This document shows, in pieces, positions 26,249-33,978 of a DNA stretch of 64,000 nt. The first letter of the stretch is position 1. Each line of letters begins with the position of its first letter. The notes below the pieces were generated by a model, which had not been told where the DNA came from, made no database searches, and saw only the letters and a list, made by a program, of their open reading frames with translations. Source of the stretch: Flavobacterium salilacus subsp. salilacus (GTDB lineage Bacteria > Bacteroidota > Bacteroidia > Flavobacteriales > Flavobacteriaceae). The translations under genes were made by a program, and so were the position numbers. The stretch covers positions 434,001 through 498,000 of the forward strand of contig NZ_SKBP01000001.1 in NCBI RefSeq assembly GCF_004634195.1, written 5' to 3'.

Positions 26249-26784
26249 TTGTAAGTTACACCATCTATTACTTCTTCAAAGGTTTCACCCTTGTTATACT
26301 TAGCTTGGAGTGTTCTCCACGTATGACCAAATGTCTTCTCAAAATGTGGTCTATCTTTAAAGCTAGTCCAATCACCTCCCCATGTCCATCCCTTTGACTT
26401 GAAATAGTTGGTTACTTCCATCCAATCGGCAGTACCGTCTTTATCAAAGTCAGCTTTAGTGTCCCATGATGCAGCCTCAAATATTCCATCACCGTTTTTG
26501 TCTAATAGTAGAACAATGTCAAGAGCAAGACCATAGTTGTGTATGGACTGACCACCCTTAGCATTGGTCACCTTACCAAGCCTTTTACCGTTATTATCAA
26601 ATAGTTTGGTTCTACCTTGAGCATAAAGCTCATCTTGTTCTTTGGTAGTTCTAAGAGTATATGCGAATCTCAGCCTTACACCCTTGCCTAATAGTTTATT
26701 ATTGGCATAGGTGTACATATCCAGTACTTCATCCCTTACTTTGGGATGAAGTAATTTGATTCTATCTAAAGTTATATTATCCAT
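26233..26784 (-). CDS. M15-family peptidoglycan endopeptidase (endolysin)
   Basis: The 183-residue protein matches the M15 L-alanyl-D-glutamate endopeptidase family. It has a zinc-binding SIHNYGLALDI segment near residue 82 (His and Asp ligands), WGGDWTSFKDRPHFEK near residues 135-150 with the third ligand His, and an N-terminal LLHPKVRDEVLDMY. There is no signal peptide, so export would need a holin, which I do not see unless the neighbouring membrane protein serves. Together the two genes form a lysis cassette. Confidence 0.9.
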   Translation of the reverse strand: MDNITLDRIKLLHPKVRDEVLDMYTYANNKLLGKGVRLRFAYTLRTTKEQDELYAQGRTKLFDNNGKRLGKVTNAKGGQSIHNYGLALDIVLLLDKNGDGIFEAASWDTKADFDKDGTADWMEVTNYFKSKGWTWGGDWTSFKDRPHFEKTFGHTWRTLQAKYNKGETFEEVIDGVTYKWVSL

Positions 26785-26842
26785 AAATAATATATACCGG
26801 TGACAGATAATAATGTAAAGGGGTATTTTAATTATTTTTATG

Positions 26843-27035
26843 TGCGGAATTTATAAATCTCTGTTAACCTCTGTATTTACTGGTGTTATAGAGTATTATT
26901 TTCATAAAACATACAGATATGACACCGTGAGGTTGATTTACCCAAGGCAAGCCTGTCATATCTGTATGTTTTCATTAATTTATCTCTGTAAAGCCTTGAA
27001 TTTACTATGCTTTACAGATATTTATAAATTCCGCA
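26843..27035. repeat. 193-bp multi-hairpin element
   Basis: An outer 16-bp perfect inverted repeat (TGCGGAATTTATAAAT at 26843-26858 with its complement at 27020-27035) encloses three hairpins. These are an imperfect one at 26859-26893, a perfect 19-bp stem (26906-26924 with 26954-26972, loop of 29), and a perfect 10-bp stem TCTGTAAAGC/GCTTTACAGA (26985-26994 with 27009-27018). The first and third hairpins share CTCTGT and ATTTACT and look like divergent copies. It contains no gene and lies between the endolysin and polymerase genes. A replication origin or folded RNA is possible. Confidence 0.7.
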
Positions 27036-27241
27036 TTGTATAAAATATACAATTAGTTATTACATTAACCAGAAGGTTAGGTTCATTTTGCCCCTATGCT
27101 ACTAAAATATATCAAATTGAAAACTTGCAACTAGCCAAAAAAATGTGTATTTTTACCTTATTACCACCCATCATAAAAAAAGTTGAAAATATTTTTCAAA
27201 AAAAGTTCACTTTTTGAATAATTAGACTATTTATAGATAAC

Positions 27242-27370
27242 AAGGTCAGCATAGACCTTTAAAAAGCCTCGGTTTCCTTTAGGGTAGCTCCCTAAAGGTT
27301 TCTGTACCGAGTAAAAAAAACAGAAATAATTATCTCTATCGTGGGATAAAGGGCAAAAACAGAAATAATT
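27242..27370 (+). promoter_or_regulatory. Structured leader of the polymerase gene
   Basis: Before the polymerase gene are hairpins AAGGTC/GACCTT (27242-27259) and a compound stem with CTCGGT/ACCGAG outside and CCTTTAGGG/CCCTAAAGG inside (27268-27311). Then comes a direct repeat of AAAACAGAAATAATT (about 27317-27331 and 27356-27370), whose second copy reaches the TTG start. The stem ending at 27311 is followed by eight A, not T, so it is not a plus-strand terminator. Confidence 0.5.
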
Positions 27371-28811
27371 GAAAAGCCTTAAAAATGAGAAAAGGTACAT
27401 ACCACAACCTTTAAAAGAATTACTACTAAATAGCCAATACAAGAGAAAAGATGACTTGTATTGCATTATTGACCTTATTTACAGAAAACAAGTTTACTTT
27501 AAAAATGACCTTCAAAAACAATATGGATATTGTGAGATTGCAAGAGCATCATTTTTAAAATTTATTCCCGACCCACATAACGTTAAAGCTGCCATTGATT
27601 ACCTTGTAGAGCAAGGTTATATAATGCGTAATGACTTCTTTGTATATGGTGTGAAAGCGAAAGGTTATAAGGTATCTAAAGAATACCTTGGAACTAAGGT
27701 AGCGGTTGAAATAACAGACCCTAAAATGAATATTAGAATTAAAAAAGAAAAATTATCATTGCGAAAAAAGAGGGTTACGAATCTTGAATTTCAAAAAAGT
27801 AGATATTATAAAACATTCAAGATAAATGAAAATGAAGCCCTACAAGCTGCTAAAGATAAAGCGATGGGTCAAATCAAAACATTGCTTTTAAACATCAAAT
27901 ATAGGCTCTCAGATAGTCAAATAAGTGATGTTATTGATTGTAAAGGGAATCACATTAAAAGTAGAAATATGATTCTTCAATGTGAGGGTGGTAACCAACT
28001 TCATTCTATATTGCACCGCTTGATGATTCACCAACAACAAATATATGCTATTGCTGACGGTTGGTTATACTTCAAAAGGAACAGCACTAACGGACGTTTG
28101 GATAGCAATCTAACATCATTACCATCTTACTTGAGAAAGTTCATTATAAGCGATGAAACGCTTTATAACATTGATATAAAGAACTCTCAACCTTACTTTT
28201 TATACACTAGATTAAGGAATGAGCCAACAGTTGATAAAAACGAGGTTGAACATTACGGTGAACTTGCTGTAAGTGGTCAATTATATGAATATATAGCTGA
28301 TAAATTTAAAGATATAACAGGTAAAACAAAGGATAGAGAGCAGACAAAAAGAATGCTATTTAAAATATTCTACTCAAAAATAACCAGCTTTCAATCCTAT
28401 AAAAATGTTTTCAGAAATATATTCCCTTCAATAATGGAATATATTGATACCACCAATACTGATAAGCATAATACATTAGCCGTAGCTATGCAAACAATGG
28501 AAAGTCACGCTATATTGGATGTTGTTATGCCAGCCTGTAAAGCAGTTGGAATTACACCTCTGACAATTCATGATAGTTTTATAGTAGCAGAAAGTGAAGC
28601 ATCAACGGTAAGGGATATTTTTGAAAATGAATTTAAAAAGATGTTTGGATTAGTTCCAGCATTGCATTATCAAAATATTTTTGAAACAGAAAACGATGAT
28701 TGTGAAGACGATATTGATTTTGAGGATATTTTAAGTGATTTTGATGATAAACACGACAATAACGAGATAATTGAAACTATTTATTTAGATGATAGACAAA
28801 AGAGTGCATAA
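27369..28811 (+). CDS. Family-A-like primase/polymerase of TV-Pol type
   Basis: The 480-residue protein has an N-terminal winged-helix-like region (residues ~25-105) and a minimal palm resembling family A polymerases. Landmarks: STNGRLDSNLTSLP near residue 245; motif A LYNIDIKNSQPYFL with Asp near residue 269; a motif B-like TKRMLFKIFYSK near residues 327-337; motif C TIHDSFIV with His-Asp near residues 401-402. No exonuclease domain is present. This fits TV-Pol proteins of mobile elements and small DNA viruses, proposed to act as primase-polymerases. The start is TTG at 27369; the first in-frame ATG is more than 80 codons later. It follows a multi-hairpin region that may be its origin. Confidence 0.72.
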   Translation: MKSLKNEKRYIPQPLKELLLNSQYKRKDDLYCIIDLIYRKQVYFKNDLQKQYGYCEIARASFLKFIPDPHNVKAAIDYLVEQGYIMRNDFFVYGVKAKGYKVSKEYLGTKVAVEITDPKMNIRIKKEKLSLRKKRVTNLEFQKSRYYKTFKINENEALQAAKDKAMGQIKTLLLNIKYRLSDSQISDVIDCKGNHIKSRNMILQCEGGNQLHSILHRLMIHQQQIYAIADGWLYFKRNSTNGRLDSNLTSLPSYLRKFIISDETLYNIDIKNSQPYFLYTRLRNEPTVDKNEVEHYGELAVSGQLYEYIADKFKDITGKTKDREQTKRMLFKIFYSKITSFQSYKNVFRNIFPSIMEYIDTTNTDKHNTLAVAMQTMESHAILDVVMPACKAVGITPLTIHDSFIVAESEASTVRDIFENEFKKMFGLVPALHYQNIFETENDDCEDDIDFEDILSDFDDKHDNNEIIETIYLDDRQKSA

Positions 28812-29328
28812 GCATTTAAAGAATAGTAAAAAAGCTCACACTCTTTATCTGGTAGCATTACAACACCCAATTACAAAAGAGATATTCTGCAAAGTGGGTA
28901 TCACAGCGTATTCGATTCAAATGAGATTTATTGATTGTGACTATGAAATAAAATACAGTAAGGAATACCCCTTTTCTAATGGCATTGAGGCGAGAGGTTG
29001 GGAAAGCCTTTTACTTGAAAAGATTATACCTTATGATTGGCACTATTATCCAAAGCTTAAAAGCTTTGCAGGAAAAACAGAATGTTATGAGTTAACGAAA
29101 ATAAGGCAAATTGAAAGCCTTATGGATGATGTCCTTATTCCAAAAAAGAGAGGTAGGAAAAGTAAAAAAAATAAAACTTCAATTGTTCTAAAAAGCATAC
29201 CCAGCTATAAAAGTATGGTAATAGATTATGGAATTGCAATTGAGTATATTGATAATAATGATGAGTACGATTGTGTACCTGAATTAACTGAAAAACTCAT
29301 CCTTTGGGGTGATGAATGGGAAATATGA
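28789..29328 (+). CDS. GIY-YIG-like (T5orf172-type) nuclease domain protein
   Basis: The 179-residue protein has an N-terminal HTLYLVALQHPITKEIFCKVGITAYSIQMRF segment, split here as TLYLVALQHP and KVGITAYSIQMRF, matching the LYxx...KVGxTxxxxxR pattern of T5orf172/GIY-YIG nucleases. A Glu in a later helix (GWESLLLEKI, near residue 67) could be the metal ligand. A basic KKRGRKSKKNK tract near residue 118 may bind DNA. It overlaps the polymerase gene by 23 bases and so is in the same operon. Confidence 0.68.
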   Translation: MIDKRVHKHLKNSKKAHTLYLVALQHPITKEIFCKVGITAYSIQMRFIDCDYEIKYSKEYPFSNGIEARGWESLLLEKIIPYDWHYYPKLKSFAGKTECYELTKIRQIESLMDDVLIPKKRGRKSKKNKTSIVLKSIPSYKSMVIDYGIAIEYIDNNDEYDCVPELTEKLILWGDEWEI

Positions 29329-29732
29329 AAGAAAAAATATCTAAAAATAAACTTACTACAGTTCACAAATGGGTGTACAATGAACGGAAAATGACAATTG
29401 AACAATATAAGCACGCGCCCGACTATATTACATTTTTTGGTGGTGTGTATGTTCCTGTTGAAAAAGCTGAATATTCCCTTACCAAAATTAGCCGATTGCA
29501 GAAACAACTGAGACAAATGTTGTATAATTATCTATGTGGAAATGGATTGGATAGTGATAATTATATACTTAAAATAGACGCTCCTGTGAAGCCAACTAAG
29601 GAAAAGGTGTACTTAGAGGTGGGGATGACATTTAAACCCCTTAAAACGGATGATTTGGCTTCATTTGAGGGGCTTTGCGAAATGTTTATGGGTGAAATAG
29701 AAGAAGGGGTGAATCAAATCACCCCTTCTTGA
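29316..29732 (+). CDS. Hypothetical protein in polymerase operon
   Basis: A 138-residue protein (MGNMKEKISKNKLTTVHKW) with mixed helix and strand. The third-codon-region Met at 29325 is an alternative start. It overlaps the GIY-YIG-like gene by 13 bases. Its family is not recognised. Its place in the polymerase operon suggests an accessory role in element replication, by position only. Confidence 0.6.
   Translation: MGNMKEKISKNKLTTVHKWVYNERKMTIEQYKHAPDYITFFGGVYVPVEKAEYSLTKISRLQKQLRQMLYNYLCGNGLDSDNYILKIDAPVKPTKEKVYLEVGMTFKPLKTDDLASFEGLCEMFMGEIEEGVNQITPS
29702..29731. terminator. Hairpin at end of polymerase operon
   Basis: AAGGGGTGA/TCACCCCTT overlaps the stop codon region and lies between convergent genes. 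The T-run is weak, so termination is only probable. Confidence 0.5.
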
Positions 29733-29736
29733 TACT

Positions 29737-30018
29737 TCATAGTTCAGTATATGGAAAATATAATGCTCCTTTTAGCCTTATCGAAATATGTTGCCAGTAC
29801 TTAGATTCAAAAGTCCACCCATTACTCCTTAAATATAGTGCTATTGAATGTAAAGAAGTTACTTTTTCAAATCCATCAGCGGGTTCTTCTAAAAATTGAA
29901 TATATGGTTTATGTTTTTTATTTACAAGAACATAAAGAGGATGTTCCCTGAGATTCCAATAATCTTCAAATTCGATTCCTCCGAAAAGTTTTATATCGTA
30001 ACTCTTTTTCTCCATCAT
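29737..30018 (-). CDS. Hypothetical protein near right end of element
   Basis: A 93-residue protein (MMEKKSYDIKLFGGIEFED) with Trp/Tyr-rich amphipathic segments and no recognised family. It is convergent with the polymerase operon and is the last gene before the right attachment site. The 150 bases between it and the site encode, on the minus strand, the tail that the recombinase would gain after excision. Confidence 0.55.
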   Translation of the reverse strand: MMEKKSYDIKLFGGIEFEDYWNLREHPLYVLVNKKHKPYIQFLEEPADGFEKVTSLHSIALYLRSNGWTFESKYWQHISIRLKGALYFPYTEL

Positions 30019-30148
30019 AAAGTGTCTGTCATGTTATAATATTTAGAAATAAATGTATAAAAAATAACTACTAATAAGCTTAATTAGGTTCTAGCCACCT
30101 TTGGTTCTTTCTTTGGTAATCTCAGTTTCATTTTGAGGTCGAGATTCA

Positions 30149-30253
30149 TTACCCCCGAATTGTAAAAGTTACCAGTGTGTCTTCATCAAAAGGAAAATGT
30201 TCGGTAACGCCTTTTTTGGCAAGGCAGTAATCATAAAAGTTTTGTATATCCAT
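30149..30253 (-). pseudogene. yjbR-like gene, 5' fragment
   Basis: The frame starts at ATG 30253 with MDIQNFYDYCLAKKGV and reaches DEDTLV at the 14-bp repeat, then reads a few element codons to a stop at 30149. Combined with 11988-12263 it reconstitutes a complete YjbR-family protein. As integrated, the host gene is disrupted. Confidence 0.88.
30170..30183. repeat. Right attachment site (14-bp core)
   Basis: Perfect copy of TACCAGTGTGTCTT at 12264-12277. Host DNA on the right encodes the start of the yjbR-like gene. Confidence 0.92.
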
Positions 30254-30259
30254 GATATA

Positions 30260-30622
30260 TTAATTTCCCGATTGTTTATCCAAATTTCCTAAATGGGTAA
30301 ATTTAAAGCCCTTTTCATATTTTAGTCCGTAGCCGGCAAGCCTATCCATTCGGGAATGAGAGAATAGTATTACCCCCGCTAACTGAACTATTTGATTATT
30401 TAAATAAACACCCGCTAAATATACCGCTATGGCAACACCGGTATGATGAAAAAAGTTATAACTCCACGCACCTGCTTTGTTACCCAGCGCATAACCCAAC
30501 ATACTAACATCAGGCGCAAGGATGAGCACTAAAAACCACCACCAGTCAAAACCGAGCAGGCTGAAAAGATATATTCCCAGCCCGAATAATGCTAACTCTT
30601 CAAGTTTTAATAATAGTTTCAT
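30260..30622 (-). CDS. DUF4260 membrane protein
   Basis: A 120-residue membrane protein matching DUF4260: several hydrophobic segments (residues ~8-40, 62-90) with conserved Asp in LILAPDVSMLGY and HHTGVA, and SHSRMDRLAGYGLKY near residue 89. Its function is unknown. It overlaps the cyclase-family gene by four bases and is in the same operon. The disrupted yjbR-like gene follows six bases downstream, so the three were probably co-transcribed before the insertion. Confidence 0.85.
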   Translation of the reverse strand: MKLLLKLEELALFGLGIYLFSLLGFDWWWFLVLILAPDVSMLGYALGNKAGAWSYNFFHHTGVAIAVYLAGVYLNNQIVQLAGVILFSHSRMDRLAGYGLKYEKGFKFTHLGNLDKQSGN

Positions 30623-31383
30623 TGTATTACATATAAAACAGGTTTACTTGGCGAAGCATCATTTACAAATGATGCTATTTGAAGGTTAAGCAAATACATA
30701 CCATCAGTAACCGAATCAGGCACAAAAACCATTTCGGTTATAGTAGCATCATGTCGCGCATCTGTATTCAGGTTGTTTACATCTTTTACATTCCAAAATG
30801 CCTTGTGTGCTAACAGCTTGCCTTCGTCTTCTTCCTTATCCACGCTCGGCAAGTCTATCAGTAAGTGCTTAATACCGCATTCACGTATGTGCAATGCTGC
30901 TGCTGCTTCAAGATAAGGCGGATTGCTGTTACTATAGTTTTTGGATTGTTTTGCAGTATCATTAGGTAAGGTTCGAATTACTATTGCTTCGGGCGTTTTA
31001 CCGTTTAAAGCATTTTCAATTTGCGATTGGGTTATAACCAAATCCTCTCCCTGCGCCTCCGGTATTACGGAAATTAGTTCGGCTATAAAAAAGAATTTTT
31101 TTAGCGCATCATTTATACTGTAAAAATCTTTTGTAATATGCCCCAAACATTCGGTGTGCGTACCGTGACCGTGCGGGTTAAAGCTGATATTGTTAAAGTT
31201 GGTAGATGAGCCTTTGCCTACCTTACCTACCCAGTCGCCCATCGTTACAGGTTCGATAACAGGTTTATCAATGTACCACGCAATCGGGTTGTTATCATCT
31301 GCCGAAAGCGGAATGGAAATATCTATAGGATTGGAAAAATCGGTGGTATAGGTAACGCCGTTGTGCGTTATAGTAGTTTTCAT
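30619..31383 (-). CDS. Cyclase-family (kynurenine formamidase-like) metal hydrolase
   Basis: The 254-residue cytosolic protein belongs to the cyclase family, which uses the HxGTHxD/E metal motif. Here it reads NPHGHGTHTECLGHI near residue 63. Other conserved parts are VIRTLPN near residue 135 and HLLIDLPSVDKEEDEG near residue 175. Substrates in this family range from formylkynurenine to polyketides, and no kynurenine pathway gene is adjacent, so the substrate is unknown. Confidence 0.85.
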   Translation of the reverse strand: MKTTITHNGVTYTTDFSNPIDISIPLSADDNNPIAWYIDKPVIEPVTMGDWVGKVGKGSSTNFNNISFNPHGHGTHTECLGHITKDFYSINDALKKFFFIAELISVIPEAQGEDLVITQSQIENALNGKTPEAIVIRTLPNDTAKQSKNYSNSNPPYLEAAAALHIRECGIKHLLIDLPSVDKEEDEGKLLAHKAFWNVKDVNNLNTDARHDATITEMVFVPDSVTDGMYLLNLQIASFVNDASPSKPVLYVIQ

Positions 31384-31420
31384 GTGTTGCTGCGTTATAC
31401 CGCCAAAGCGGAATTGGTTG

Positions 31421-32614
31421 TTATTCCAAATTTATGAAAAACAAATCGCTGGCAATGCCATCGGCTAAAAATTTACCTTTTCGGGTAGTTTTTATAATAC
31501 CCTGCTCAAAAGACAACAGTCCGTTATCTGTAAACACTGTCATTTCTTTAAGAAGATGGTTATAATACACCTCGCCAAACTCCTGCTGTACGCGCTCTGC
31601 CGAAACGCCCCAAATGGTGCGTAAACCTGTCATGATATACTCATTATATCGGTCGGTTATGGTAAGTTCTTCTCGTTCCAATGGCAATTCATTATTCCCA
31701 ATAGCTTTTAAGTATAAAGCATTGTTAGCAATATTCCAGCTCCGGCTGATACCATTATAACTATGCGCCGAAGGACCTATGCCCAAGTATTTTTTACCCA
31801 GCCAATAGGCAGTATTATTTTGCGAAAAATAACCCGTTTTACCAAAATTAGAAAGTTCATAATGTACAAAACCATTGGCTTCGAGGGTATCAACTAACAA
31901 TAAAAAATGTTGTTGGGCAACCTCATCATTAGGCTGAGCAATAATTCCTTTTTGTATAAAAGTGTGCAATGCTGTTTTGGGTTCTACCGTAAGGGCGTAA
32001 CTGGAAATGTGCGGTACTCCGAATGCCAATGCTTTTTTTATATTTTGCTGCCAGCGCTCATTAGTCATTCCGGGAATACCGTATATCAAATCGATGGAAA
32101 TATTATCGAAATGTTTAATGGCTTCAGCAATACACTCGGCTGCCTCTTGGGCATTGTGCGCACGATTCATCAGCTTTAAATCTTCTTCAAAAAAGGATTG
32201 TACCCCAATACTCAATCTGTTGATCGGGCTTTTGGATAATTCGATTATTCGGTTGCCTGATAAATCATCAGGATTAGCCTCTAAAGTAATTTCAGGATTG
32301 GGAGCAATAGTGAAGTTTGCATAAACGGCATCGATAATGCGCTGTATTTCAACATTTGATAGAACCGAAGGCGTGCCTCCGCCAAAATAGATGGTTTGTA
32401 TAACCTCATCCCCCAATTCATTTTTACGGATGCTAATTTCATTGGCAATAGCCGCAATCATTTCATCTTTCTTTTTTAGTGAAGTAGAAAAATGAAAATC
32501 GCAATAATGGCATGCCTGTTTGCAAAAGGGTATGTGGATGTAGATACCTGCTCCTTTTTTGTTGAGCAAAAAGGATAAAGCATCATGAGCGGTATGTAAA
32601 GACTTAGCTGTCAT
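31421..32614 (-). CDS. hemW: Radical SAM HemW-like heme chaperone
   Basis: The 397-residue protein has the radical SAM cluster motif CKQACHYCDFHF near residues 32-42 (CxxxCxxC) and YIHIPFC immediately before it. YFGGGTPSVLS near residue 74 and the HemW-type C-terminal domain follow. It was once called oxygen-independent coproporphyrinogen oxidase-like but lacks the extra residues of HemN, so a heme-insertion role is more likely. Its ATG overlaps the ruvC stop. The first ~24 residues may be an extension, since the family often starts right before YIHIPFC. Confidence 0.92.
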   Translation of the reverse strand: MTAKSLHTAHDALSFLLNKKGAGIYIHIPFCKQACHYCDFHFSTSLKKKDEMIAAIANEISIRKNELGDEVIQTIYFGGGTPSVLSNVEIQRIIDAVYANFTIAPNPEITLEANPDDLSGNRIIELSKSPINRLSIGVQSFFEEDLKLMNRAHNAQEAAECIAEAIKHFDNISIDLIYGIPGMTNERWQQNIKKALAFGVPHISSYALTVEPKTALHTFIQKGIIAQPNDEVAQQHFLLLVDTLEANGFVHYELSNFGKTGYFSQNNTAYWLGKKYLGIGPSAHSYNGISRSWNIANNALYLKAIGNNELPLEREELTITDRYNEYIMTGLRTIWGVSAERVQQEFGEVYYNHLLKEMTVFTDNGLLSFEQGIIKTTRKGKFLADGIASDLFFINLE

Positions 32615-33168
32615 TATTTTGAAACCCTGCCTTCATTTTGTTTTATAAAAGCATCCCAACCTGTATAGCTTTTGCCTACTGTTGTTTTATTGGAATTGAA
32701 AAAATGGCATACGGCTGCTGCCAATCCATCAGTACTATCGAGGTTTTTGGGTAATTCGCCAATATCTAATAGCTGTTGCAGCATTTTTGCCACTTGCTCT
32801 TTGCTGGCATTACCGTTACCGGTAATAGCCATTTTTATCTTTTTGGGTTCATACTCGGTAATGGGTATCTGGCGCGACAGTCCTGCTGCCATAGCCACAC
32901 CCTGCGCCCTCCCCAGCTTGAGCATCGACTGTACGTTTTTACCAAAAAACGGGGCTTCTATAGCAATCTCATCAGGATGGTGGGTATCTATAAGCTCGAT
33001 GGTGCGCTCAAAAATTATCTTGAGTTTAAGGTAGTGATCGTCATATTTTTTAAGTTGCAGCTCGTTGAGTTGTATAAACTCCATCTTTTTATTTACCACC
33101 TTTATAAGCCCAAAACCCATAATGGTAGTACCGGGGTCGATACCTAATATAATACGTTCGTTTGCCAA
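32614..33168 (-). CDS. ruvC: Holliday junction endonuclease RuvC
   Basis: The 184-residue RNase H-fold resolvase starts with ILGIDPGTTIMGFGLI (first catalytic Asp near residue 9). It has EIAIEAPFFGKNVQSMLKLGRAQG near residues 66-90 (split: EIAIEAPFFG and QSMLKLGRAQG) and DSTDGLAAAVCHF near residue 145 with the last acidic residues. It cleaves four-way junctions with RuvAB. The ruvC stop and hemW start overlap. Confidence 0.96.
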   Translation of the reverse strand: MANERIILGIDPGTTIMGFGLIKVVNKKMEFIQLNELQLKKYDDHYLKLKIIFERTIELIDTHHPDEIAIEAPFFGKNVQSMLKLGRAQGVAMAAGLSRQIPITEYEPKKIKMAITGNGNASKEQVAKMLQQLLDIGELPKNLDSTDGLAAAVCHFFNSNKTTVGKSYTGWDAFIKQNEGRVSK

Positions 33169-33233
33169 TGTAATTTCTTTGTTTTACGCAATACGCAAAG
33201 CTAAACAATTCCGAACGGTTTTTGGGCAGATTG

Positions 33234-33710
33234 CTACTCTACATTAATAATAACAGGAAGTATAAATTTTGTGGTAACAGGTATTCCTTCTTTCTGTGCC
33301 GATTCGATTTCAGGAAAATCAACTAATCGGCTTTTCAATATACTGTCTATGGCAATACTTGCAGGGCTGAGGCTGTCCTGTTCAAATTGCGGCTTAAATT
33401 CCAGATGAGAATCGGCAAACACGGTAACCTCAACATTAATAGTATCTATTTGCGGGTATAGTATTGCTATGGTATCGGCATCCAGTTTTTCCTGTACCAG
33501 TCTTGCCATGGTTTCGAAAAAGCATTCTTTGCGCTGTTGCTTGTCAGTTATCGCCTCGCACCCTGCTATGGATGGATAGCTGGTTACTTCTTTCCAATCA
33601 ATCTCTTCCAATCGTTTATCTACCAGCTCTTGTTTATCGGGTACTTGCCCGCCAAACCACCGGCAGGAGCTTATAAGAAACAACGAGAATATAATAATTA
33701 CTTTTTTCAT
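33234..33710 (-). CDS. Lipoprotein with TonB-like C-terminal region
   Basis: From the ATG at 33710 the protein starts MKKVIIIFSLFLISSC, a type II signal peptide with the lipid-bearing Cys near residue 16 (the longer frame to 33743 would bury the signal). The mature part has several paired Cys. The C-terminal half (TINVEVTVFADSHLEF to GIPVTTKFILPVIINVE) resembles the TonB C-terminal domain seen in many Bacteroidota envelope proteins. Its function is unknown. It lies 65 bases upstream of ruvC on the same strand. Confidence 0.75.
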   Translation of the reverse strand: MKKVIIIFSLFLISSCRWFGGQVPDKQELVDKRLEEIDWKEVTSYPSIAGCEAITDKQQRKECFFETMARLVQEKLDADTIAILYPQIDTINVEVTVFADSHLEFKPQFEQDSLSPASIAIDSILKSRLVDFPEIESAQKEGIPVTTKFILPVIINVE

Positions 33711-33932
33711 TACCGAAAGGCAGGCTATGCTATTGACTGCCAAAAGTAAGGAAAAAATAAATGACGGTAAGAATATGAAAAGGTTAAATCAAAACCTTAA
33801 TAACCCTTTACTACTATGGGTTTTCTTTTATTTAAGGCTTTATGTAATTTTTGAATTCCTGTTAAAAAAAACTTACACACCTGATTTTAAGCATTTTTTG
33901 ACCTAAAAAAAACATTCATATTGTTTTTTTCT

Positions 33933-33940
33933 TACATTTG
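33933..33940 (+). promoter_or_regulatory. -7 box of the adhesin-like gene
   Basis: TACATTTG is a perfect TAnnTTTG match 38 bases before the ATG. No clear -33 TTG lies at the usual spacing. Confidence 0.55.
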
Positions 33941-33978
33941 CCGATAAATATTTATTTTTTAAATAAACCACCCTCAAT

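Larger units (their letters stand above)
12264..30183. mobile_element. Integrated element with serine recombinase and TV-Pol-like polymerase (~17.9 kb)
   Basis: Boundaries are set by the 14-bp direct repeat and the split host gene. Contents: large serine recombinase, UmuDC, XRE repressor, two lipoproteins, HEPN-like pair, small resolvase, sigma factor, HNH nuclease, tape-measure fragment, spanin-like protein, M15 endolysin, family-A-like polymerase and GIY-YIG-like protein. No terminase, portal, capsid, relaxase or type IV secretion gene was found, so it is neither a complete prophage nor a conjugative element. Lysis and tail remnants point to phage ancestry or a satellite-like lifestyle. Confidence 0.88.

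Noticed and set aside
27385..27414. Nine-codon leader peptide frame (MRKGTYHNL) overlapping the polymerase start
   Set aside because: Too short and in another frame of the coding region, with no supporting features.
12264..30183. Element as an integrative conjugative element
   Set aside because: No relaxase, coupling protein or conjugation machinery genes are present.
12264..30183. Element as a complete prophage
   Set aside because: Terminase, portal, capsid and most tail genes are missing, and the tape-measure gene is truncated.
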